DNA of 61,421 bases from Bacillota bacterium (GCA_017577895.1 PKQY01000006.1:1-61421), one strand, 5' to 3'. Positions 7,170 to 16,132 are shown, numbered from the stretch's first letter. The notes: a model not told the origin generated them from the sequence alone. Numbers and translations are program-made.

Positions 7170-8228
7170 ATGACGCAGAAACGATGGGGGATTTGGCTGG
7201 CCGTCGGGCTCGTGTTGGCGCTGATGCTGGCCGCCTGCGGCGGGGGCAATACACCCGCTTCGACGGAGCCGTCAGGCCAGGAACAAGAACAGAGCAGTCA
7301 GGACAACGGAGCCGCTTCGGGCAATGAGGCGTTTAAAATTGGCATTGCCCAACTGGTGGAACACCCTTCCCTCGATGCGGCACGGGAGGGTTTCATTCAA
7401 GCGTTGCTGGATCACGGATTCAGTGAAAGCAACATCGACGTGAAATTGGCACAAGGTGATCCGAACACGAATACGACCATCGCGCAAAGTTTTGTCGCCG
7501 ACAAAAAAGATTTGGTGTTGGCCATCGCCACCTCGACGGCCCAGGCCATGGTGAAGGAAGCGGAAGCGGTAGGCATGCCGGTGTTGTTTACGGCCATTAC
7601 CGACCCGCTGGGTGCCAATTTAGTCAGTGATTTGGAAAAACCGGGGAAAAACGTCACCGGCACCTCGGATACGCATCCGGACGCTATTCCGCTGTTGATG
7701 CAGTTCATTAAAGATGAGTTTCCGGACGTGCAAACCGTCGGCATCATTTACAACGCCGGGGAACAAAACGCCGTCGTGAACGTGACGCGGGCCAAAGAAG
7801 AGTTGACGAAATTGGGGCTGAAGACGGAAGAAGTGACCGTGGCCACCATGGCCGAAGTGAAACAGGCGGCGGAATCGCTCATCGGCCGGGTGGACGCCAT
7901 TTACGTGCCGAAAGATAACACCGTCGTCGCGGCTTTAGAGTCGGTGTTGCAAGTCGGCATCGAACAAAAAATCCCGGTCTTCGCCGGCGAAACCGATTCG
8001 GTAGAACGGGGGGCACTGGCTTCCTACGGCCTTGATTACTTCCAGCTGGGTTACAAAACCGGGATGATGGCCGTCGACATTTTGCAGAACGGCGTGAACC
8101 CAGGGGACATTCCGGTCGGTTATCCGGATGATTTGGGTCTCGTCATCAATGCCGATGCGGCGGCGAAAATGGGTGTGACCATCACCGATTCCATGCGCAG
8201 CAAAGCCGAAGCCGTCATCAATGAGTAA
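7170..8228 (+). CDS. ABC transporter substrate-binding lipoprotein, TrpX-like (PF04392)
   Basis: 352-residue lipoprotein. A signal peptide ends in the lipobox LAAC with Cys23, followed by a Ser/Gln-rich linker and a two-lobe periplasmic-binding fold (KIGIAQLVEHPSLD; VGIIYNAGEQNA; VYVPKDNTV-like IYVPKDNTV; GYKTGMMAVDIL). Members of this family serve TrpXYZ-type amino acid importers. A strong AGGGGGAGG site precedes the ATG. No permease or ATPase gene follows: the next gene is cls behind a terminator, so it is an orphan component here and its partner must be encoded elsewhere. Ligand unknown; tryptophan or another small molecule is possible. Confidence 0.87.
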   Translation: MTQKRWGIWLAVGLVLALMLAACGGGNTPASTEPSGQEQEQSSQDNGAASGNEAFKIGIAQLVEHPSLDAAREGFIQALLDHGFSESNIDVKLAQGDPNTNTTIAQSFVADKKDLVLAIATSTAQAMVKEAEAVGMPVLFTAITDPLGANLVSDLEKPGKNVTGTSDTHPDAIPLLMQFIKDEFPDVQTVGIIYNAGEQNAVVNVTRAKEELTKLGLKTEEVTVATMAEVKQAAESLIGRVDAIYVPKDNTVVAALESVLQVGIEQKIPVFAGETDSVERGALASYGLDYFQLGYKTGMMAVDILQNGVNPGDIPVGYPDDLGLVINADAAAKMGVTITDSMRSKAEAVINE

Positions 8229-8290
8229 ACGCGAATGAGCCATCGCGAACAGCGTACGACATAAAAAGCCTTATCAAACCGAATGATGGC

Positions 8291-8343
8291 ACTGCCTTGA
8301 CGATTTTCCCGCGGGAAGGGAAAATAAATCAAGGCAGTTTTTT
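8291..8343 (+). terminator. rho-independent terminator after the lipoprotein gene
   Basis: ACTGCCTTGA (8291-8300) pairs with TCAAGGCAGT (8329-8338); an inner ATTTTCCC/GGGAAAAT stem extends it. Six T follow. Confidence 0.9.
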
Positions 8344-8392
8344 CGTCTTTTTATTGAAATTTTAAGGATATTTGCCTTTGAAAGGTGAAAAG

Positions 8393-9805
8393 ATGGAACT
8401 GTTTTTATCCTTTTTGTTGTTTTTGCTTGTCGTCTCCGTCTGTGTGGTCATCATTTCCAACAACAAAAATCCGGTGGCCACCACGGCGTGGCTCATCGTC
8501 ATCATTTTTGTGCCGCTGATCGGGCTCCTGCTCTACTTGTTGCTAGGGATGAATTACCGGAAAAACCGGTTGTATCATAAGTTATTTGCGGCCAACATTT
8601 TCCCGCAAGGCTCCAGGCAACGGCCGGCAAGCGACCACTCGTCCCGTCGCTCCGAACGGTTTGAGCAAATGGTGTACCGGAGTTGCCTGCAGCCGGCGAC
8701 GTTTCACAACGAGACCGAATTGTACTTTTCCGGTGAACCGTGGTTGAAACAGATGCTTCGCGACATCCGCCAGGCCAAGCACCACATTCACCTGGAATTT
8801 TTTATTTGGAAGGCCGACAACACCGGTCAGTTGCTTCGGGATGCCCTGCTGGAGAAAGCGCGGGAAGGCGTGCACATTCGCATTTTGTTGGACCGGTTGG
8901 GATGTTGGCGGATTGCGTATTTGCACCGCCACTTTCTCAAACCGCTCCTGGTCCACCCCAACGTGTCCTTTTCCTGGTTTTATCCGACCCGCGTCCCCTT
9001 TATCCAAGTGCGCATCAACTACCGAAACCACCGGAAGATCGTCGTCATCGACGGCCAGGTGGCGTATACCGGCGGCATGAACATCGGCGACGAGTACGTA
9101 GCCGGCGGCCGGTTTTCTTCCTGGCGGGACGCGCAACTGCGCATTCGCGGGGAAGCAGCCCACTCGTTGCAAATGGTGTTTTTGATCGATTGGTACACCG
9201 CCACAAAGGAAGACTTGTTCGATCCGGTCTATTTTCCGGCTGTCGAGACGGAAGGCCGACGGGGCGTGCAAATCGTTCCCGGCGGTCCGGACCAAAAATG
9301 GGAGAGCATCGCTCAGGCGTATTTTGCCATGATCAACGAGGCCAAGCACGAATTGCTCATCACGACCCCGTATCTCATCCCCGACGATGCGCTCCTGATG
9401 GCGTTGAAAACCGCCGCCTTGCGGGGGGTGGACGTCAAGCTGCTCTTTCCGGCCCGGCCGGACCACGTGTTTGTGTATTGGGCCAGTTCGTCGTATTTTG
9501 ACGAATTGTTGCAGGCCGGTGTCAAAATTTATTTGTACCAGCGGGGGTTTTTGCACGCCAAAATCATGGTTTGCGACAACTTGGTGGCTTCGGTCGGTTC
9601 CGCCAACCTCGATTTCCGCAGTCTGTACACCAATTTTGAGATCAACGCGTTGCTGTACAGCCCGGAAGACATTTTGCTTCTGCGGACCCAATTTTTTCAA
9701 GATCTGCGGCATGCCCGGGAAGTGACCCGGGAAGAACTGCAGCAACAGCCGTGGTGGATTCGTTTCCGCAACTCGTTTGCCCGCCTTTTTTCCCCGTTGA
9801 TTTAG
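8393..9805 (+). CDS. cls: cardiolipin synthase
   Basis: 470-residue phospholipase D-superfamily enzyme that joins two phosphatidylglycerols into cardiolipin and glycerol at the membrane. Two N-terminal membrane segments (about 1-24 and 33-55) precede two HKD motifs, His213 in HRKIVVIDG with GGMNIGDEY, and His388 in HAKIMVCDN with GSANLDFRS. ATG 8393 is taken because GAAAGGTG lies just upstream; a TTG at 8372 has no site. Full length for the family. It stands alone, with a terminator upstream and a convergent gene downstream. Confidence 0.94.
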   Translation: MELFLSFLLFLLVVSVCVVIISNNKNPVATTAWLIVIIFVPLIGLLLYLLLGMNYRKNRLYHKLFAANIFPQGSRQRPASDHSSRRSERFEQMVYRSCLQPATFHNETELYFSGEPWLKQMLRDIRQAKHHIHLEFFIWKADNTGQLLRDALLEKAREGVHIRILLDRLGCWRIAYLHRHFLKPLLVHPNVSFSWFYPTRVPFIQVRINYRNHRKIVVIDGQVAYTGGMNIGDEYVAGGRFSSWRDAQLRIRGEAAHSLQMVFLIDWYTATKEDLFDPVYFPAVETEGRRGVQIVPGGPDQKWESIAQAYFAMINEAKHELLITTPYLIPDDALLMALKTAALRGVDVKLLFPARPDHVFVYWASSSYFDELLQAGVKIYLYQRGFLHAKIMVCDNLVASVGSANLDFRSLYTNFEINALLYSPEDILLLRTQFFQDLRHAREVTREELQQQPWWIRFRNSFARLFSPLI

Positions 9806-9859
9806 ACCTTTCCATTCATGGAAGGGTTGGACCGCGTTCGGCGTTGGTCGATAGTTTCG

Positions 9860-10705
9860 TCACGGATGGAACGGTTTTTCTTCCCACCAAGGGTAAAATT
9901 CCGGCAAGTGGCGGCTCACTTTCATGGTGAAACGAGGAGCCCGCTTCTCCAGAAAAGCGGTGACGCCTTCATGGGCGTCGGCCTGGCGTCCGGTCCAATG
10001 GATGAGTTTTGATTCGATGCGGTGGGACTCCATCGGGTGATCGGCGCCCAGCATCCGCCACAGCAACTGGCGGGACAAGGTGACGGAGACGGCCGACGTG
10101 TGCTCGGCGATTTCCCGGGCCAAGGCCTGGGCCGTCGGCAACAGTTCTTCTGGCTTGACGACGCGGCTGACGAGGCGCGCGGCCAACGCTTCTTCGGCGG
10201 GGAAAATGCGGCCGGTGTAAATCCATTCTAACGCCTGGCTGATGCCGACGATGCGGGGCAAAAACCAGCCGCTGCACGCTTCAGGGACGATGCCCCGGCG
10301 GGTGAACACAAAGCCGAAGCGGGCGTTGGTGGAAGCGATGCGGATGTCCATGGGCAGCGTCATGGTGACGCCCACGCCCACGGCCGGGCCGTTGATGGCG
10401 GCGATGATCGGCTTCTTTAAGGCAAAGATTCGCAGCGACAACAGGCCCCCGCCGTCCCGGTGCTCGTCCATGGGAGTTTCCCGGGCAAAGGTGCGGCCTC
10501 CTTTTTCCAAGTCGGCCCCGGCGCAAAACGCCTTCCCTTCCCCCGTGACGATGACCGCCCGGACGTCGTCGTTGGCATCGGCCTCATCCAGGGCCGCCAG
10601 CAGTTCGTTCAGCATCGTGTAGTTGAAGGCGTTCAGGCGCTCGGGCCGGTTCAACGTGATGGTCATGATCGGTGCGGCGATGTCGCAACGGATCGTTTCA
10701 TACAT
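9860..10705 (-). CDS. enoyl-CoA hydratase/isomerase family protein
   Basis: 281-residue crotonase: NRPERLNAF near the N-terminus, oxyanion segment GEGKAFCAGADL (about 54-65), GPAVGVGVTM and the glutamate of GIVPEACSG (about 140), the position of one catalytic Glu; the second Glu is not evident, which would fit an isomerase or another crotonase reaction. It probably acts in beta-oxidation of an acyl-CoA. AGGGGG lies 9 nt before the ATG. It is divergent from an acyl-CoA ligase across 148 bp of AT-rich DNA, so the pair is likely co-regulated. Could supply the hydratase step missing from the 1-4.4 kb operon, but that is speculation. Confidence 0.85.
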   Translation of the reverse strand: MYETIRCDIAAPIMTITLNRPERLNAFNYTMLNELLAALDEADANDDVRAVIVTGEGKAFCAGADLEKGGRTFARETPMDEHRDGGGLLSLRIFALKKPIIAAINGPAVGVGVTMTLPMDIRIASTNARFGFVFTRRGIVPEACSGWFLPRIVGISQALEWIYTGRIFPAEEALAARLVSRVVKPEELLPTAQALAREIAEHTSAVSVTLSRQLLWRMLGADHPMESHRIESKLIHWTGRQADAHEGVTAFLEKRAPRFTMKVSRHLPEFYPWWEEKPFHP

Positions 10706-10853
10706 CGGATGATTCCCCCTTCAGAAAAAATGATCATCCAACTGAAAATATGAAAATGATGTTTCTTCAGGAAAATTATATACTAAAAGGTAAGAAAAAA
10801 GATATAATAAAAACAATACTGACGATAATGCCGGGTTTGAAGGGGGAATGGGC
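10706..10853. promoter_or_regulatory. AT-rich divergent promoter region
   Basis: 148 bp much richer in A+T than the flanking genes. A perfect TATAAT (10803-10808) lies 45 bp before the ligase start but has no clear -35. No convincing palindrome was found. It should hold the promoters of the hydratase and the ligase. Confidence 0.5.
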
Positions 10854-12407
10854 ATGGCGACGTCCAATTTGGCTTCGTCCCGCCAATTGCTCATCGGGGA
10901 AGCATTGCGCCGGGCGGCGTTCCGTTCGCCGGAGGTCGAGGCGTACGTGTATGAAGACGTGCGGGTGACGTATCGGCAATTTGAAGCAAAAGTGCTGCAC
11001 TTGGCGGGGTGGCTGCAGCAGGAAGGTTTTGGCTATGACGACAAGGTGGGGTTCATTCTCAGAAACGAACTGGCGTTTCCGGAAATTTTTTTCGCCGTGG
11101 CATTGGCCGGCACGGTGGGCGTGCCCATCAATTTTCGCCTGACCGGCCATGAGATCCGTTATATTGTCAACAATTCCGACAGCAAAATTTTGTTTATCGG
11201 CCGCGAGTTTGTGGATACCATCCGCGAGATTCGGGACCAGTTGCCCTTGGTGCAGAAGATCGTCGTGGTGGGAAGCGACAAAGAGGTGCCGGGCATGATT
11301 CGCTACGAATCAATTTTTGAACGGCATACGACCTTTACGCCGTGTGAGCAGCTGACCGACGACGATGCGTGCATGATCGTCTACACCTCGGGCACCACCG
11401 GACATCCGAAAGGGGCCGTGTTGACCCACAAAAATTTGTACATGAATTCCATGAATGCCATCGCCTTTTCCGGTTGGAAGCCCTACAACAAACAATTGGT
11501 CGTGCCGCCGCTCTTTCACGTGGCCGCCATGTCGACGCTCATCACGACGACGTTGCAGGACGGCACCAGCGTCATTCACCGCGAATTTGACCCGGTGAAA
11601 ATATTGGAGACGATTCAGTCGGAGCGCATCAATTCGCTCTTTCTCGTGCCGGCCATGTGGAACTTTCTCTTTCAAGTGCCGACGCTCCACCAGTACGATC
11701 TCAGTTCGTTGACCTCTTGTTCGACGGGCGGGGCCGTGACGCCGTTGGAATTGAAAAAGCGCATTATGCAAACGTTTCCAAACGCTCAATTGTATGAAGC
11801 GTTCGGCCAGACCGAGATGAGCCCGTGCACGACGATGCTGGGCCATGAACACATTTTGCGCAAAACCGATTCGGTGGGATTGCCGGCGCCCAACGTGGAA
11901 GTGCGGATCGTCGATGAGGAGATGAACGACGTTCCGGTCGGAGAAGTGGGTGAGATCGTCTACCGCGGTCCCACGGTCATGAAGGAATATTACAAAAACC
12001 CGGAGGCCACCGCCGAAGCGTTCAAAGGCGGATGGTTTCACAGCGGCGATCTCGTGCGGCAAGACGATGAAGGGTTCATTTATGTCGTGGACCGCAAAAA
12101 AGACATGATCATCAGCGGCGGGGAGAACATTTACCCGAAAGAGATTGAAGAAGTGCTCTACATGCACCCCGGCATTTTGGAAGCGGCGGTCATCGGCGTG
12201 CCGGACGCAACGTGGGGCGAGACGGTGAAGGCCGTGGTGGTGCCCAAGCCCGGCCATACTTTGACGGCGGAAGAGGTCATTGAACATTGCACCCGGTATT
12301 TGGCTTCTTACAAAAAGCCCCGGATGGTCCAATTCGTCGATGCACTGCCGCGCAATGCCGCCGGGAAAGTGTTGAAGCGGGTGTTGCGGGAAGCCCATCA
12401 GCCGTAA
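10854..12407 (+). CDS. acyl-CoA ligase (long-chain/medium-chain fatty acid type)
   Basis: 517-residue adenylate-forming enzyme: YTSGTTGHPKGAV (about 178-190), the EAFGQTE motif (about 315-321), GDLVRQDDEGF, DRKKDMIISGGENIYP (about 419-434) and the C-terminal catalytic lysine in NAAGKVLKR. It makes acyl-CoA from a free acid, ATP and CoA, in the cytosol or at the membrane. ATG 10854 sits 7 nt after GGGGG; the in-frame ATG six bases upstream is too close to it. Paired divergently with an enoyl-CoA hydratase, so likely part of an acid-degradation route; substrate chain length not deducible. Confidence 0.88.
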   Translation: MATSNLASSRQLLIGEALRRAAFRSPEVEAYVYEDVRVTYRQFEAKVLHLAGWLQQEGFGYDDKVGFILRNELAFPEIFFAVALAGTVGVPINFRLTGHEIRYIVNNSDSKILFIGREFVDTIREIRDQLPLVQKIVVVGSDKEVPGMIRYESIFERHTTFTPCEQLTDDDACMIVYTSGTTGHPKGAVLTHKNLYMNSMNAIAFSGWKPYNKQLVVPPLFHVAAMSTLITTTLQDGTSVIHREFDPVKILETIQSERINSLFLVPAMWNFLFQVPTLHQYDLSSLTSCSTGGAVTPLELKKRIMQTFPNAQLYEAFGQTEMSPCTTMLGHEHILRKTDSVGLPAPNVEVRIVDEEMNDVPVGEVGEIVYRGPTVMKEYYKNPEATAEAFKGGWFHSGDLVRQDDEGFIYVVDRKKDMIISGGENIYPKEIEEVLYMHPGILEAAVIGVPDATWGETVKAVVVPKPGHTLTAEEVIEHCTRYLASYKKPRMVQFVDALPRNAAGKVLKRVLREAHQP

Positions 12408-12445
12408 CGTCGAAGGCGGCCTGGCGCCGACCGGCGGTTCCGTCA

Positions 12446-12476
12446 GCCGCCTGCATTGGAGGCAGGCGGCCTTTTT
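12446..12476 (+). terminator. terminator between the ligase and lrgB
   Basis: GCCGCCTGC (12446-12454) pairs with GCAGGCGGC (12462-12470) across a 7-nt loop, followed by C and five T. Serves the plus-strand ligase. Confidence 0.85.
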
Positions 12477-12528
12477 GCGCCTGCTGACCCGATTTGCGCG
12501 GACCGGACCAGTAATGAGCGGACCGCCG

Positions 12529-13212
12529 CTAGAACGACCACCAGTACAAAGGGATGACCAAGATGGAGGTGATGAGCCCGGCCAGGCCCATGGCGAAACT
12601 GCTCATGCCCCCGTCCAGCGGCGAGACTTGCAACGCCCGGGCCGTGCCGATGCCGTGGGCGGCGGTTCCCATGGCCGTCCCCCGGGCTACGGGGTCGGTA
12701 ATGCCGAGCCGTTCCATCAACGGGTAGCCCCACATGTTTCCCAACAGGCCGGCCAGGACGGTGACGACCACCGTCAGGCCCGGGATCCCCCCCAACTCCA
12801 GGGACAGTTCGGCAGAGATGGGCGACGTGACCGATTTGGGGAGCATGCTCAACACGACTTCCGTGTGGCCGCCCAGCCACCAGGCGATGGCCCCGGCGGA
12901 GACGACGCCGACGATGCTGCCGGCAGTTACGCCGCATAAAATGCTGGCCATATGGCGGCGAAACGTTTGAAATTGCTGGACAAAAGGGACGGCCAAAGCG
13001 ACGGTGGCCGGCCCGAGCCAAAAGCTGACGAGCGAGCCGCCTACTTGATACGCGTCGTGATCGATGCCGGTCAGTAACAAGAAGACGATGATCAAGGCCG
13101 AAGAAAAAAACAACGGATGAAGCCAACGAACTTTTTGTTGCCAACGGGTCATGGCGGCATACAGCACGACGGTCAAGCCGACGCCAAATAAGGGGTTATT
13201 CCACGGTTCCAC
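12529..13212 (-). CDS. lrgB: LrgB/CidB family membrane protein
   Basis: 227-residue polytopic membrane protein of the LrgB family, with about six hydrophobic segments and the family stretches FWLGPATVALAVP, PKSVTSPI and GTAAHGIGTARA. LrgAB/CidAB pairs modulate murein hydrolase export, overflow-metabolite uptake or programmed lysis; B. subtilis YsbAB (PftAB) moves pyruvate. It starts at GTG 13212, overlapping lrgA by 17 bp, so the two are translationally coupled. No LytST-like regulator is nearby, so the trigger is unknown. Confidence 0.9.
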   Translation of the reverse strand: MEPWNNPLFGVGLTVVLYAAMTRWQQKVRWLHPLFFSSALIIVFLLLTGIDHDAYQVGGSLVSFWLGPATVALAVPFVQQFQTFRRHMASILCGVTAGSIVGVVSAGAIAWWLGGHTEVVLSMLPKSVTSPISAELSLELGGIPGLTVVVTVLAGLLGNMWGYPLMERLGITDPVARGTAMGTAAHGIGTARALQVSPLDGGMSSFAMGLAGLITSILVIPLYWWSF

Positions 13213-13561
13213 GGGGTGTTTCCCCCTTTCTCTTTTTGATGAGGAACTGGGTCAGGCCAGCGGTCGTCCACAGGACGAACAGCGTGCTGAGCACGAGACT
13301 GGCGACGATGGGGAGGGCCTGTTGAACCAGCAGCGGGAAAAACGTCATGGTGCTGACGACCAACGGCACAAAAAAAAGGGACATGTGGTTCAACAGCCAG
13401 CGGGCGGCGTCTTCCACCCAGGACATCTGGATCCAGCCGGCCAGCAACGCGCCGGTCAAGAGAAAAAAGCCGAGTACGTTAGCCGGCAGCGGCACGTGCC
13501 CCCATTCGTGCAACACCCAACCGGCCAATTGGAAAGCGAGCAAAATGGCCAACCCTCGCAT
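13196..13561 (-). CDS. lrgA: LrgA/CidA family holin-like protein
   Basis: 121-residue membrane protein with four hydrophobic segments; LPANVLGFFLL and SLFFVPLVV are family stretches. It pairs with LrgB in a membrane complex of the holin/antiholin or pyruvate-transport type. The ATG at 13561 follows GAGGAGG by 7 nt; the in-frame start further upstream overlaps that site. First gene of a two-gene unit, divergent from mntR across about 130 bp. Confidence 0.9.
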   Translation of the reverse strand: MRGLAILLAFQLAGWVLHEWGHVPLPANVLGFFLLTGALLAGWIQMSWVEDAARWLLNHMSLFFVPLVVSTMTFFPLLVQQALPIVASLVLSTLFVLWTTAGLTQFLIKKRKGETPRGTVE

Positions 13562-13613
13562 GTACGAACCTCCTCTCATGATGTTTGCTGGATGTGTACC
13601 ATGGCGGGTTTAC

Positions 13614-13643
13614 TTGATCCGTGCGGTTGATGTGACATATACT
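13614..13643 (+). promoter_or_regulatory. candidate mntR promoter
   Basis: TTGATC (13614-13619) and TATACT (13638-13643) spaced by 18 bp, about 45 bp before the start. No palindrome resembling the known MntR operator was seen. Confidence 0.4.
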
Positions 13644-13691
13644 AAGTAAGACATGGTGTTCGGCAGTTCGTCTTGGCAAGGAGGAATGACC

Positions 13692-14162
13692 ATGCCCACC
13701 CCCAGCATGGAGGATTATTTGGAAAAAATTTATCAAATCAGTCAACGGAAAGGCTACGCCAGGGTCAGCGATGTGGCACAGGCGCTCGGTTTGCAATTGC
13801 CGTCGGTCACCCGCATGATTCAAAAAATGGGGGATAAAGACCTGGTCAATTACGAAAAGTATGGCGGCATTGTATTGACCGATAAAGGCCAAGAATTGGG
13901 CCAATTTTTACACGATCGGCACCAAGTGTTGGAGCTGTTTTTGCAATTGTTGGGCGTCGAAGATCAGGCGGTGATCTATCAAGATGTGGAAGGAATCGAA
14001 CACCACATCAGTACCCAGACGTTGCGCCAAATCGTGAAATTTATACGCTTCACGAAGCAACATCCGGAATGGATGGAAGCGTACCGGTCGTTTTTGGCCT
14101 CCGAGCAGGCGATGGATCTCGACGATGCGAAAGCGGTTTTGGCCAAAGAGTTGTCCGAATAA
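13692..14162 (+). CDS. mntR: manganese-responsive repressor MntR
   Basis: 156-residue DtxR-family repressor of manganese uptake. Winged-helix region at 20-65 (GYARVSDVAQALG) and metal ligands Asp8, Glu11, His77, Glu100, Glu103 and His104, one residue offset from B. subtilis MntR after position 77. The opening PSMEDYLEKIY is very close to B. subtilis. ATG 13692 lies 7 nt after AAGGAGG; an ATG at 13686 is too close. No manganese transporter is in the window, so its targets lie elsewhere. The C-terminal tail is somewhat longer than in B. subtilis. Confidence 0.94.
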   Translation: MPTPSMEDYLEKIYQISQRKGYARVSDVAQALGLQLPSVTRMIQKMGDKDLVNYEKYGGIVLTDKGQELGQFLHDRHQVLELFLQLLGVEDQAVIYQDVEGIEHHISTQTLRQIVKFIRFTKQHPEWMEAYRSFLASEQAMDLDDAKAVLAKELSE

Positions 14163-14171
14163 ATTGGGACG

Positions 14172-14534
14172 TCAACGGGGCCACGGGGACAACAGGTTGA
14201 TGGGGAACGCCCGTTCTTCCGTTTCGTTTTCAAACGTTCCCCAGGCCATAACCCCCCTCAGCCGACTGACGCGGAACCGATCCGGGTAACCTTTCACGCG
14301 ATACGTTTGTCCAATTTGAATGGCGTTGTCGTCTTTATGCAAGTAGGACAGCGCCATATTGATTTTTTGCTCCAATACGGCCACTGCGTTCCACAGTCCT
14401 TGGTCTTTGCGGATTTCCATTTCCTTCCTCAAGCGATCCACTTCCCGCAGCAGTTCGTCACGGCTCATTTGACTGTACAGCAATTCGCTCCACTCCTTGT
14501 CAAGACGCGCTTTTTTTGAAAAGCCATCCTCCAT
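14172..14534 (-). CDS. DUF1811/YfhH-family protein
   Basis: 120 residues from ATG 14534. Similar in plan to B. subtilis YfhH: a helical N-terminus (YSQMSRDELLREV), a central VLEQKINMALSYL helix and a beta-rich end with YRVKGYPDRFRVSRLRGVMAWG. Function unknown in the family. No Shine-Dalgarno precedes the ATG, and a TATAAT on the minus strand ends only 12 nt before it, so the transcript may be nearly leaderless; a shorter start at the SRDEL methionine is the alternative. Converges on mntR with 9 bp between stops. Confidence 0.75.
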   Translation of the reverse strand: MEDGFSKKARLDKEWSELLYSQMSRDELLREVDRLRKEMEIRKDQGLWNAVAVLEQKINMALSYLHKDDNAIQIGQTYRVKGYPDRFRVSRLRGVMAWGTFENETEERAFPINLLSPWPR

Positions 14535-14596
14535 GGTCCACAAAAAATTATACACTACACAAAAATTTGGCGAAAACAGCACGAAGGGGGTTGCCC

Positions 14597-15334
14597 ATGG
14601 CCCTCATGCGTTTGGACAAACTGTTGGCCCACTCGGGATGGGGCAGTCGCAAAGACGTGAAAAAGCTGATCAAGGCGGGGCGGGTAGCGGTCAACGGCGT
14701 TCCGGCCGACGACGGGGGGCTGCACGTGGACCCGGAGAACGATACGGTGACCGTCGACGATGAGCCCGTTTTGTACCGGCGATATACATACTTGATAATG
14801 AACAAGCCGTCGGGGGTCATCACCGCCACGGAAGATGCGGTTTTGCCGACGGTACTGGATTTGTTGGATGCCGCCGATCGAGCGCCGTCGCTCTTTCCCG
14901 TGGGGAGGCTCGACCGGGATACGGAAGGCTTGCTCCTTTTGACCAACGACGGACAACTGGCCCACCGACTGTTGTCTCCGAAACATCACGTGCCGAAGCG
15001 ATATGCCGTGCGGGTAAGGGGATGGGTGACGGAAGAAGACGCGGCCCGCTTTGCCGCCGGGCTCGTGTTGGAAGACGGGACCCGGACGCTTCCGGCGGAG
15101 CTGACCATTTTGTCGGCGGGGACGGTTTCGGATTGTGAAGTGACCTTGTACGAGGGAAAGTTTCATCAAATTAAACGGATGTTCCGCGTGCTCGGAAAAC
15201 ACGTGGTGGCGCTCAAGCGGCTCTCCATGGGGCCGCTGACGCTAGATCCGGCGTTGTCGCCGGGGATGTACCGGCCCTTGACGGACGACGAAGTGCGACA
15301 GTTGAAGGAAGCGGCCGGATTGGCGGCCGATTAG
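14597..15334 (+). CDS. RsuA-type rRNA pseudouridine synthase
   Basis: 245 residues: N-terminal S4 RNA-binding domain (MRLDKLLAHSGWGSRKDV, about 4-60), then the pseudouridine synthase domain with KPSGVITA and the catalytic aspartate in VGRLDRDTEG (about 105). The TVLDLL stretch and size fit the RsuA/YtzG group that modifies 16S rRNA near U516. AAGGGGG precedes the ATG. Its stop overlaps the end of the convergent cvpA gene by 4 bp. Confidence 0.9.
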   Translation: MALMRLDKLLAHSGWGSRKDVKKLIKAGRVAVNGVPADDGGLHVDPENDTVTVDDEPVLYRRYTYLIMNKPSGVITATEDAVLPTVLDLLDAADRAPSLFPVGRLDRDTEGLLLLTNDGQLAHRLLSPKHHVPKRYAVRVRGWVTEEDAARFAAGLVLEDGTRTLPAELTILSAGTVSDCEVTLYEGKFHQIKRMFRVLGKHVVALKRLSMGPLTLDPALSPGMYRPLTDDEVRQLKEAAGLAAD

Positions 15335-15825
15335 AGAAGGTGTTCGAGCCATTGGGGTGACCATTGGAGGAGGCGGGGAATGACCCAAGAATCGGCCAGC
15401 GCCGTCTGGGCCGCCGGAAACAGCGAGAGAATGGAAAAGAGGAGAAACAGGACGAGGGCGGTTTTCAGCAAGGACAACCCCAGTCCCAGCCAACGGTTGA
15501 CGGTGGACAGGACGGGGATGGTGTGCACGATGCCGAGCCACGATCCGGCCAGTCGAATCAACAGCCGGATGCCGAAAAAGAGCAGGAAAAAGGCGACGAC
15601 GTTCAAGATCAATTGGCCCAGCGGCGTCGCATGGACGGCCCCGAGGCGCAGCCATTCCAGACTATCGGCCAAATAGACGGCCGCCGTGGGATAGGCTTTG
15701 GCTGCGACGATGAGGGCGACGATCCATGCCAACAGATGCACCAGTTGCCGGAGAAAGCCTTGCCGATACCCGATCCAGGCGGCAGCGAGCATCAGAATGA
15801 GCAATACGAGATCGAGCCAGTACAC
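15331..15825 (-). CDS. CvpA family membrane protein
   Basis: 164-residue protein with four hydrophobic segments of the CvpA/YshB family (opening LDLVLLILMLAAAWIGYRQGF). Role in Bacillota unclear; B. subtilis yshB follows zapA in the same way. GTG start; its ribosome site GAAGGGAAA lies inside the end of zapA, so the two are an operon. In B. subtilis polX and mutS2 follow; here they do not, and mutS2 is 3 kb away on the other strand. Confidence 0.87.
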   Translation of the reverse strand: MYWLDLVLLILMLAAAWIGYRQGFLRQLVHLLAWIVALIVAAKAYPTAAVYLADSLEWLRLGAVHATPLGQLILNVVAFFLLFFGIRLLIRLAGSWLGIVHTIPVLSTVNRWLGLGLSLLKTALVLFLLFSILSLFPAAQTALADSWVIPRLLQWSPQWLEHLL

Positions 15826-15829
15826 GGCG

Positions 15830-16090
15830 TCATTTCCCTTCCTCGTCGAGCATTTGCAGCAACGTTTCGTGCTCCTGTTTCAGCCGGAAATATTCGTCGG
15901 CCAGATTGAGGGCTGCCAGCACCGCGATTTTCGCCGTATCCAAATACAAATGCCTGCCGGCGATGTCGCGCATTTTTTGATCGACATAGGCGGCCACTTG
16001 CGTGATCCATTCCGTCGGCGCGTCCCCGCGGATGGTGTACGTTTTGCCGTAAATGTCCACGGTGACGCGGTTTTTTTCACCATCGGCCAC
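15830..16090 (-). CDS. zapA: cell division protein ZapA
   Basis: 86-residue FtsZ-bundling protein. The N-terminal beta region (RVTVDIYGKTYTIRG) and the C-terminal coiled coil with AKIAVLAALNLADEY are typical. It acts at the division ring in the cytosol. Start is GTG 16090, 7 nt after GGAGGAGG. First gene of a zapA-cvpA unit. Confidence 0.92.
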   Translation of the reverse strand: MADGEKNRVTVDIYGKTYTIRGDAPTEWITQVAAYVDQKMRDIAGRHLYLDTAKIAVLAALNLADEYFRLKQEHETLLQMLDEEGK

Positions 16091-16132
16091 AACGTTTCCT
16101 CCTCCGCTGACCTCTCAGTTGTTTCAGAAATC

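Noticed and set aside
9807..9827. Terminator between cls and the hydratase gene
   Set aside because: An 8-bp stem with a TTCA loop exists but no T-run follows on either strand.
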